A stretch of 49,525 nucleotides of DNA from NCBI GenBank assembly GCA_013288555.1, contig JABDBQ010000017.1, positions 1 through 49,525 on the forward strand, given 5' to 3'. Shown here piece after piece: positions 43,401 to 49,525 of the stretch. Each line of letters begins with the position of its first letter. Position 1 is the stretch's first letter. The stretch is from Bacteroidota bacterium (GTDB lineage Bacteria; Bacteroidota; Bacteroidia; CAILMK01). A program made the translations under genes and the position numbers. Under the pieces are notes generated by a model. It did not search any database and had not been told where the DNA came from. It saw only the letters and a list, made by a program, of their open reading frames with translations.

Positions 43401-45869
43401 TACATCAAAACCATCACCATTGGGTTTCCATTGTGTAGTATCTGTAAGTTGATAAGCATTCAGTTTCACGAGTTGCGCCTCGAAATTTTCTGCTAAACTA
43501 TAAATTGGAGTTACTTTCAATTTGGACGATCCAACTCCAAGCCTGAAAATTGTGTCTGCAACAACTTCCGTTAATCCATTAACCTGGGTAATAAGCCCTC
43601 TCAATTCAATGCTATCACCTATTTTTGGCAAATAATTTTTTATATTGTTCTTTGAATAGACCATAATAGATCCGGTACTATCTGTCAAAGAGAAATTGAC
43701 GCTGTTCGAACTTAAATCCGGACTCTGAGCAATACCTTTCAAATAAAATTTTGTTGTGTTTCCAACTGAATCCGCAATACCTGAATTAGGATTCTGATGA
43801 CGAACCTGCCTGATTTTATATAATTGAGTGACCCTTTCAATATCGAAAATGCCACGTGGTTCTATCGTATAATTTCCAAAATAGGGTAGGTTTGGCTGAT
43901 TCTGAATTTCGATACCTGTGACATTAAATTCTTCATTAAGTGACTTTAGATTAAACAATTCTGTATTCCCATTTATATACATAAGAAATGTATCTTTACC
44001 ATTCGTGATTTGCACACTAAACCCGGAGGCTTTCCGGGTCCATTGTAAAGTATCAACAAGCCAAACATTATTTATTTTAACAAGATCTGATTCGGTAGTT
44101 TCACCAAGTGTTGTCACAACATCAGCTATTTTTTGCCAACTTCCAGTTGGTTTAACGAATATTGTATCAGATGTATACTCTGTTAATCCATTAACCTGGT
44201 TTACATATCCGCCAACAAGGACACTATCTCCAATTTGAGGTGTATAATAGGTTTTATTTGTTGTTACAGTTATAGCACCCGTGCTATCTATTAGAGAAAA
44301 TTCGACAGGGTTAGTAGTCAGATTCTGGCTTTCTACAACACCTTTTATAAATCCTTGTCCTCTGTTTAATGAATCAACAACACCTGTAGATTTATTAAAT
44401 CCCTTAAGTTGAGCTATTTTATATAATGGGTTTATATAATAGATGTAGGGCATTAAACAAGTATAAGAATTTGCTAACGGTTTTGACTCAATTGGAGCTC
44501 CCGGCTTCAGCGTAATATTTTTGAATGCTGGATAATCTTCGGTATACTCCAGTGTTTTAAAGCACGAAATATTAGGAGGGTTCTGGCCTTGTGTTACAGC
44601 TCCATATCCGCCATCGGGATTTACATATCGCCAAAGTAAATTCTTATTTGAGTCAACTTCAAAAAAATTACCCTTTGTAGCCTCACATATCATCACATTC
44701 CCATTTGACAGGACCTGAATACCACCTTCAACGGCAGAATAGAAACTCTTTGGATTTGGAGCTCTATATGACCAATAGCTACTATCCGGTCCGAATGCTT
44801 TGCCAGATGCTAAATAATAATTGCCGTTAGAATCTACCGGTGGACTCAAAATATCCCCTGAGGAAAAACTTCCACCCGGTCTGCCTGTCCCATCATTAAA
44901 TACTGAAATATGCCCTGCACCAGGATATCCATCCGGTATCCAAGAAGGATTGTGTTGCACAAAAAGCCTTTCATCAGAGAAATTTCCCCTGTTATAGGCT
45001 CTCGGGTTTCCCCATCTATAAAGAAAGTCACCCCCTTTGTTATGTTTTCCTCCAATATGAGAAGCAGCCTGACCAGAGGATGTGCTGTGGTCAATAATGT
45101 ATATTTCACTTGTGCTCCTGGCGCTAAACATTACCTGATCTAAATCGGGGTTATATGTCACAGCATTACCATGTGTCCAGTCAGATGAATTTCTTGTTAT
45201 AACTGTTGTGTCGACAAAATTTATGTTGAAGAGTTCCGGATGATTTGCTACAACGCCATAATTAGGTTTTGTTGCATCGCGATCCTGTATAAGGTGATCC
45301 CACAGTCTCCATTGCCACACAACCTGAGTATCTGCCGTGTTTACCGGTTTTATTTCCTGAACTTTTATACTCCACAAATCGGCCCCTTTCAAACTTGCCG
45401 AATCTCTACCCGCGGCTATTGCCTCTGACGCTGTAAACCTTTCCCATTCCAAAACGAGAATGTTTCCATTTGCCATTGGATAAATATCATGATTTTGCAT
45501 TTGTCTGCTATCCGAAATGGTATAACTCCAAACAACTTTTCCATTCCAGTCGAGTTTTTCAACCAGGCCGCCTACACTCCCCGGGTTGTTAAAATAGGGA
45601 TTGGCAACTTTTCCTGAAAAAAGCAATTCCCCATTAGGCAAAATATAGCCATCAAGTCCGGGGTCCTTTACTGTATTCCATTTATGTACAAGTCTGCCGC
45701 ACTTATCTATCAGATAAGTAAAATTACTGGAATTGGGAGAAAACAAGACATAGCCATCCTGCTCTCCGCTGTTTTTTGTAAATAACCCGACAGTTTGCTG
45801 TGCCTTTATTATTGTCGGTGAAAAAAAAGCATAGAATGCCAGCATTAGAATTGTAAATCCCTTTTGCAT
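40497..45869 (-). CDS. Giant T9SS-secreted ASST-like protein with six double-OB repeats (paralogue 3)
   Basis: This 1790 aa protein has the same architecture as its downstream neighbour. A signal peptide (FTILMLAFYAFFSPTIIKAQ) is followed by an ASST-like propeller with NHDIYPMANGNILVLEWE, DWTHGNAVTYNPDLDQ, VQHNPSWIPDG and NDGTGRPGGS. Six repeats start near residues 486, 686, 891, 1096, 1299 and 1504. The first is the FIKGVVESQN cap type and the last the NTYCFLKGIVQSAN type. A T9SS type A domain (VRIFPNPSSGFINI, then IYLVKVYNDDNYEINKIVKN) ends the protein. The start is ATG 45867-45869. The next paralogue begins only about 86 bp downstream, so read-through transcription is possible. No frameshift is seen. 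Confidence 0.9.
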   Translation of the reverse strand: MQKGFTILMLAFYAFFSPTIIKAQQTVGLFTKNSGEQDGYVLFSPNSSNFTYLIDKCGRLVHKWNTVKDPGLDGYILPNGELLFSGKVANPYFNNPGSVGGLVEKLDWNGKVVWSYTISDSRQMQNHDIYPMANGNILVLEWERFTASEAIAAGRDSASLKGADLWSIKVQEIKPVNTADTQVVWQWRLWDHLIQDRDATKPNYGVVANHPELFNINFVDTTVITRNSSDWTHGNAVTYNPDLDQVMFSARSTSEIYIIDHSTSSGQAASHIGGKHNKGGDFLYRWGNPRAYNRGNFSDERLFVQHNPSWIPDGYPGAGHISVFNDGTGRPGGSFSSGDILSPPVDSNGNYYLASGKAFGPDSSYWSYRAPNPKSFYSAVEGGIQVLSNGNVMICEATKGNFFEVDSNKNLLWRYVNPDGGYGAVTQGQNPPNISCFKTLEYTEDYPAFKNITLKPGAPIESKPLANSYTCLMPYIYYINPLYKIAQLKGFNKSTGVVDSLNRGQGFIKGVVESQNLTTNPVEFSLIDSTGAITVTTNKTYYTPQIGDSVLVGGYVNQVNGLTEYTSDTIFVKPTGSWQKIADVVTTLGETTESDLVKINNVWLVDTLQWTRKASGFSVQITNGKDTFLMYINGNTELFNLKSLNEEFNVTGIEIQNQPNLPYFGNYTIEPRGIFDIERVTQLYKIRQVRHQNPNSGIADSVGNTTKFYLKGIAQSPDLSSNSVNFSLTDSTGSIMVYSKNNIKNYLPKIGDSIELRGLITQVNGLTEVVADTIFRLGVGSSKLKVTPIYSLAENFEAQLVKLNAYQLTDTTQWKPNGDGFDVNISNGYDTLIMHIGSGTDLFKMNAIRGSFNVTGIEIQDKPNEPYFGNYEIEPRGFFDIQRYTPLYKISQLRKQDPISGIADSAGSTHPFLLKGIVQSPDFTTTGLDFSIKDSTGSIIIISATHVNGYKPVLGDSIELRGILTQYDGLIEVITDSISYLKNSHPTTLPILVSALSENNEARLIKLNGYYLVDTSQWAQNGDNFNVDITNGIDTITMDIRNNTNLSKIKAPVEKFNVTGIEIQVQQTSPFFGNYEIEPRRELDLQRVVQLYSISQVRDQSVITGEADSAGSKYNFLLKGIVQSPDFSSTGLNFSIKDNTGAIIVNAGTDIYGYKPKIGDSVEVRGLLTQFEGLTEVNIDSISVLQNANPTLTSEQVSGLSESSEAKLIKLNGYHLANYSQWLQNGTSFKTDITNGKDTFTMYISNATNLVRKYAPLVEFDVTGIEIQAQTTSPYFGNYEIEPRGSFDFQREIPLYKISQVRIQDPATGIADSAGSSNSFRIRGVVQSPNFTSSGFEFSIKDNTGSIIIFDSIKLNNYIPFVGDSLEVRGLLIQTNGLTEVSIDSLGLLNPSTSKVLPELTNSLSETNEAKLVQFDQAWLINPSQWLPGSNGFYANITNGTDTLTLFISSATDANKMALPKHKFNVTGIVSQDKTDAPYLGNYFLMPRSIEDFKLISSPHYKIRQIKGYNTISGIADSINTYCFLKGIVQSANLSGDNTEFFAIQDSTGSITITSNSAVNGYIPTVGDSVITSGMVLQENGLTNFETDSISKISVSSQISPVIVPLLNENTESELVTLKNYSLVDPAKWDTTGANGRFSLKANNGLDTITLTIVKGTDLYSNTAKPTWNAFDVTGIGSQSDATMPYLSGYYLIPRSINDFSHSSAISLQNISDSHVRIFPNPSSGFINIISTEKITRIEITDLLGKVLLTQFASQVTVSNVDISNLKQGIYLVKVYNDDNYEINKIVKNQ
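41355..44420 (-). repeat. Six tandem ~612-bp coding repeats (double OB-fold units) in paralogue 3
   Basis: Unit starts are near 44412, 43812, 43196, 42581, 41971 and 41358 on the minus strand, the last unit running on to about 40760. They keep frame and period with those of paralogue 2, including the same cap types in the same positions. Confidence 0.85.
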
Positions 45870-46096
45870 ATTGAAAACTTTATTTTTTTAAACCTATACC
45901 AACTAAGTACTCAGATTATCGTCTCTGGTGCTTTATTCATAGACAGATATTCTCATTCAAAGTTTAATCGTTAAATTTTTTCTTAACAAATGTTAAAAAA
46001 GAATAATACTGATTTCGAATATTCCATCTATATATAACATTTTGAAAGAATTTGTCAATAACTTTCAATTCTTGAATTCAAATATAATAATTAAAT
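45870..46096. other. AT-rich spacer between paralogues 3 and 4
   Basis: The 227 bp region is very AT-rich, with long A and T runs. No gene was seen, and no promoter I can support. Confidence 0.4.
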
Positions 46097-49000
46097 TTAA
46101 TTTTTAACTATTTTCACCACTACAAAATTTAATCCTTCGAAGATTTTTGCCAGATAAATCCCCTGTTTCAAGGAACCTATATCAATATGAGATGACATTT
46201 TGCCGGGATAATCGCTGATTATCAATCTTCCAGGCAAATCAGTGACCTGTATTTCAGACATAGGAAAAGAAGCATTGATATTTAGTATCCCTGTGGTTGG
46301 ATTTGGGAAAAGATGAACCTGATCAAGAGAGATATTATCGGGAACAAATCCACTATGGTAGGCTGAAAAATCATATATATTGCGTGGTATTAGGTAATAC
46401 CCTGAAAAATAAGGTATTGTGCTGTCTGTTTGACTTACAATACCACTAACATTAAATGTTCCTGTTGGTCTTGCTGCATTGCTATATAAATCAGTTCCAC
46501 TTACTATTTTAAGCATAATTGTATCTACCCCGTTGTATATTTTCAATTCAAAGCTTCCTGCTGCTCCTGTTGTGTCCCATTCTGATGCGTTAACAAGCTT
46601 AAAACCATTAAGAGTAACAAGCTTGGATTCGAAGTTTTCGTCAAGAGAAGTTACGATAACCGGAGATATTTGGTGCCCTGAAGATAATTCCGAAACAGAA
46701 TCTACCGTAAAATGAGTTAATCCCCTAAACTGCAAGACAGTTCCTCTCACCTCAAGACTATCCCCAATCACAGGTACGTATCCGTTAATAATCGAGCCCG
46801 AAGTGATTATTATGGCACCTGTAGAATCCTGCAATGAATAAAATTCGCTGGTACTTCCGCTAATGTTATTACTTTGTGCAACGCCTTTCAGATAACAATA
46901 TGAATTTATAGAATCAGCTATTCCAGTTATTGAATTGTATCCCTTGATTGCTCCGATTTTATACAGGTTGTATCTGGGGAAATAAAAATCAGAATAGCTT
47001 CGAACCATCATTATATAACCCCCGATATAGGGCGCAGATGATTTTATCTGGGACCCAATGCCTGTTATATTAAATTTCCCTATTGGTGCCGGTTGATAAA
47101 ATGAATTTGTGGCACTGCTGATGTACAATTGGATTGTATCGGTTCCATTACTGATATCAACAATAAAATCTGACCCTGTTGTATCCCACTGGTTTGGATA
47201 AAGAAGTCTTGCGTTGGTGTATTTTATCAGGTTAGCTTCCGTTAGTTCACTTAATGTTGTTATAACCCTGGGGTTTAGAGAAGGAGTAGCATTATTTAAT
47301 TTTGAAACCGAATCTATTAAAACAGTTATTACACCATCTATTTGCTTTAATAATCCCCTTACTTCTATACTATCACCCACAAACGGTACATATCCATCGA
47401 TTTTAACATTGGCATTTACAAATATGGAACCTGTATTGTCTTTTAAGGAGAACTTGTATCCTGTCTTCACAAAATCAGGGCTTTGGACGATACCTTTCAA
47501 TAAAAAATTATTTTTACTGCCTGCTGAGTCTGATACTCCATTCACAGCATTCTGAATCCGCAACTTATTAATTTTATAAAGAGGAACGATTCTTTGGAAA
47601 TCGAATATTCCTCTTGGCTCAATCAAATAATTACCAAAAAAAGGTGCAGCAGGCTGATTTTGAATTTCAATACCCGTTATGTTAAATGTTCCAACCAGTA
47701 CATTCGTTGTAAAAAGATTTGTGGACGAACTAATAAACATATTTATACTGTCGGTCCCATTTGTAATTTTGATGTTAAAACCACCTGCAACCGGTTTCCA
47801 TTTTGACGTATCTGCAATGTAGTATTTTGAAAGCTTAATTAATTGAGCCTCATTAGATTCAGATGGAATAGTTACAGGAATTGGTTTTACATTTGGCAAG
47901 GAATTTTTGAGGACTAAAATAGAATCTACAGAAACCTCCGTAAGGCCATTATTTTGAACCACAAAACCTCGCAATAGGAGGCTATCACCAATTTTAGGTT
48001 TATATCCATCTATATCAGAATTAGAAACAACCATCACAGACCCGGTGTAGTCTTTTATTGAGAAATTTAGGCCAATTGTACTTAGATTCGGACTTTGTAC
48101 TATCGCTTTTAGAAAAAAGGGATATTTTCCTCCTGCCGAATCGGAAATTCCGGTTATTGCATTTTGCACTCTTATCTGTTCAATATTGTATAGTTGCGTG
48201 ATTTTATGGATATCAAAACTTCCCCTTGGCTCTATTTCATAATCCTTGAAATATGGCAAGTTTGGCTGATTTTGGATTTCTATTCCAGTCACATCAAAAA
48301 GCTCCCATGGTGCATTCATGTTAAACAAGTCAATTTTTGCGCTGATTAGCATGATAAAAGTATCAGCCCCGTTTGTAATATGAACATTAAATCCTCCGCC
48401 AAAGGGACTCCATTCATTTTTATCTACCAGCCTGACGTTTTTAATTGTCACAAGGTCAGATTCTGTAGATTCACTAAAACTATCAATTATGTCCGGCGTT
48501 TTCACTACATTACCCTTCATTAATACAAAGAGTGTATCAATAGAATACTCGGTAAGGCCATTGGCTTGAGTGATATAGCCACCAACAAGAATACTGTCGC
48601 CTGTTTTAGGGATATAATAAGATTCACTTGCTATGATACTTATGGCTCCTGTGCTGTCAAGGATAGTAAATCTTTTGAGAGTGCTACCCAGATCAGGACT
48701 TTCTACGATTCCTTTAATGAAACCTACGCCTCTGTTAAGTGAATCAGCAACTCCTGTTAATTTATTGTATCCTTTTAACTGTTTAATAGTATATAAAGGC
48801 GTTTTTAAGTATATATAAGGCATTTTGCAATTGGTTGAAAATGCATACGGATTGATTTCTATTGGGCTGCCGGGTATCAGGATCTTGTTTTTAAATCCGG
48901 AGTAATTTTCCTCATACAAAGTCGCCCGGAAGCAATCATTAAATCCAGGGCTATAAGTTTGAATGGTTGGGCCAAATCCACCATCAGGATCAACGTATCT

Positions 49001-49525
49001 CCATACTATATTTTTATTTGAGTCAATTTCAAACAGATTGCCTTTATTGGCTTCACAGATCAAAGCGTTTCCATTCGACAGCCGCTGTACTCCACCTTGA
49101 GTTGCAGAATAAAAATCGGTTGGTTTAGGGGCTCTGTATGACCAGGATGCACTGTCTGGTCCATAGGTTTTATCAATTCCAATGTAATAATTGCCGTTTG
49201 CATCAACAGGTGGGATGATGATATCAGCAGATGAAAAATTCCCCCCGGGTCTATTTGTCCCATTGTCAAAAATGGAAATTTTACCCGCTCCAGGGTACCC
49301 ATCAGGTATCCATGACGGATTGTGCTGATTGAACAACGTTTTATTGGCCAGTGTTCCCCTTCCGTATGTTGATGGATTGCCCCACCGATACAGTAAATCG
49401 CCGCCTTTTTTTCGTTTTCCACCGCTGTGAGTAGCTGCCTGTGAAGTAGTGGTGCTATGGTCTAATATCCAGATTTCGCTTAGGCTCCTCGAGCTTATCA
49501 ATACTTCATCAAGATCAGCATTATA
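46097..49525 (-). CDS. T9SS-secreted ASST-like protein with four double-OB repeats (paralogue 4), 5' end outside window
   Basis: The frame is open to the window edge: codons before the TTG at 49501 read YNADLDEV and align with YNPDLDQV of the paralogues, so the start lies outside. The visible 1142 residues begin inside the propeller (SEIWILDHSTT, GGDLLYRWGNP, NQHNPSWIPDG, DNGTNRPGGN, NGNALICEANKG). Four repeats start near 48783 (cap type FIKGIVESPD), 48180, 47565 and 46945 (cap type NSYCYLKGVAQSNN). A T9SS type A domain follows (VHLFPNPTTGILNI, then IYLAKIFEGLNFVVVKIVKN). It has the same architecture as paralogues 2 and 3 but two fewer middle repeats. The same-strand gap to paralogue 3 is 227 bp. 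Confidence 0.88.
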   Translation of the reverse strand, partial: YNADLDEVLISSRSLSEIWILDHSTTTSQAATHSGGKRKKGGDLLYRWGNPSTYGRGTLANKTLFNQHNPSWIPDGYPGAGKISIFDNGTNRPGGNFSSADIIIPPVDANGNYYIGIDKTYGPDSASWSYRAPKPTDFYSATQGGVQRLSNGNALICEANKGNLFEIDSNKNIVWRYVDPDGGFGPTIQTYSPGFNDCFRATLYEENYSGFKNKILIPGSPIEINPYAFSTNCKMPYIYLKTPLYTIKQLKGYNKLTGVADSLNRGVGFIKGIVESPDLGSTLKRFTILDSTGAISIIASESYYIPKTGDSILVGGYITQANGLTEYSIDTLFVLMKGNVVKTPDIIDSFSESTESDLVTIKNVRLVDKNEWSPFGGGFNVHITNGADTFIMLISAKIDLFNMNAPWELFDVTGIEIQNQPNLPYFKDYEIEPRGSFDIHKITQLYNIEQIRVQNAITGISDSAGGKYPFFLKAIVQSPNLSTIGLNFSIKDYTGSVMVVSNSDIDGYKPKIGDSLLLRGFVVQNNGLTEVSVDSILVLKNSLPNVKPIPVTIPSESNEAQLIKLSKYYIADTSKWKPVAGGFNIKITNGTDSINMFISSSTNLFTTNVLVGTFNITGIEIQNQPAAPFFGNYLIEPRGIFDFQRIVPLYKINKLRIQNAVNGVSDSAGSKNNFLLKGIVQSPDFVKTGYKFSLKDNTGSIFVNANVKIDGYVPFVGDSIEVRGLLKQIDGVITVLIDSVSKLNNATPSLNPRVITTLSELTEANLIKYTNARLLYPNQWDTTGSDFIVDISNGTDTIQLYISSATNSFYQPAPIGKFNITGIGSQIKSSAPYIGGYIMMVRSYSDFYFPRYNLYKIGAIKGYNSITGIADSINSYCYLKGVAQSNNISGSTSEFYSLQDSTGAIIITSGSIINGYVPVIGDSLEVRGTVLQFRGLTHFTVDSVSELSSGHQISPVIVTSLDENFESKLVTLNGFKLVNASEWDTTGAAGSFELKIYNGVDTIMLKIVSGTDLYSNAARPTGTFNVSGIVSQTDSTIPYFSGYYLIPRNIYDFSAYHSGFVPDNISLDQVHLFPNPTTGILNINASFPMSEIQVTDLPGRLIISDYPGKMSSHIDIGSLKQGIYLAKIFEGLNFVVVKIVKN

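Noticed and set aside
35029-45869. Assembly artefact as the explanation of the two six-repeat paralogues
   Set aside because: Units and propellers differ at many residues between the genes and all frames are intact, so they are real paralogues, though collapsed or miscounted middle units cannot be excluded.

Overview
The window looks like a chromosome segment of a Bacteroidota bacterium. The coding sequence is AT-rich. The large secreted proteins end in a type IX secretion system (T9SS) type A sorting domain, a system found only in this phylum and close relatives. Several start regions carry the Bacteroidota -7 motif TAnnTTTG, and there are few Shine-Dalgarno-like sequences. I cannot name a genus. 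No tRNA, rRNA, CRISPR array, phage or intact insertion sequence was seen.

Layout. (1) 1-7336, plus strand: two consecutive copies of a two-gene module, A1-B1-A2-B2. A is a secreted multidomain beta-sandwich protein (IPT/TIG, Fn3-like and Big2-like modules). B is a 715-737 aa exported protein with an Ig-like N-terminus and a probable outer-membrane beta-barrel. A1 is cut by the window edge. (2) 7337-16000: housekeeping genes (fabG, sucD, pepP, truA, an MsbA-type ABC exporter), two small secreted or lipoprotein genes, and a rich set of intergenic repeats. These include a four-helix-bundle (IVP-type) gene enclosed by inverted repeats and fitted exactly between pepP and truA. (3) 16004-22850: an Ig-like lipoprotein/beta-barrel pair, fumC with a VIT-family transporter gene, a small four-helix membrane protein, and a probable operon of an HtrA-like protease, an unknown protein and a DHFR/RibD-fold reductase whose last strand is removed by an in-frame amber codon. 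(4) 22960-30847: an APH-fold kinase, then a four-gene minus-strand signalling operon made of a giant hybrid histidine kinase (6 TM, PAS, PAS, GAF, coiled coil, kinase, three receivers), a CheR methyltransferase, a stand-alone CheB methylesterase and a receiver-histidine kinase. No chemoreceptor or flagellar gene is present, so this is probably a stress or surface-behaviour phosphorelay rather than classical chemotaxis. (5) 30977-31801: coaD and a small exported protein. (6) 32260-49525, minus strand: four tandem paralogues of very large T9SS-secreted proteins. Each has an arylsulfotransferase-like beta-propeller, a variable number (1, 6, 6 and 4) of about 204-residue double OB-fold-like repeats, and a T9SS sorting domain. 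The last is cut by the window end.

The most unusual content is region 6. This is an expanding family of surface proteins in which a conserved propeller and sorting domain bracket an array whose first and last repeats are position-specific caps, while the middle repeats vary in number. By my recollection of the E. coli enzyme, the propeller keeps several arylsulfotransferase residues but lacks the histidine that carries the sulfate, so it may be a binding rather than a catalytic domain. Next in interest are the inverted-repeat-bounded IVP cassette and the A-B module duplication.
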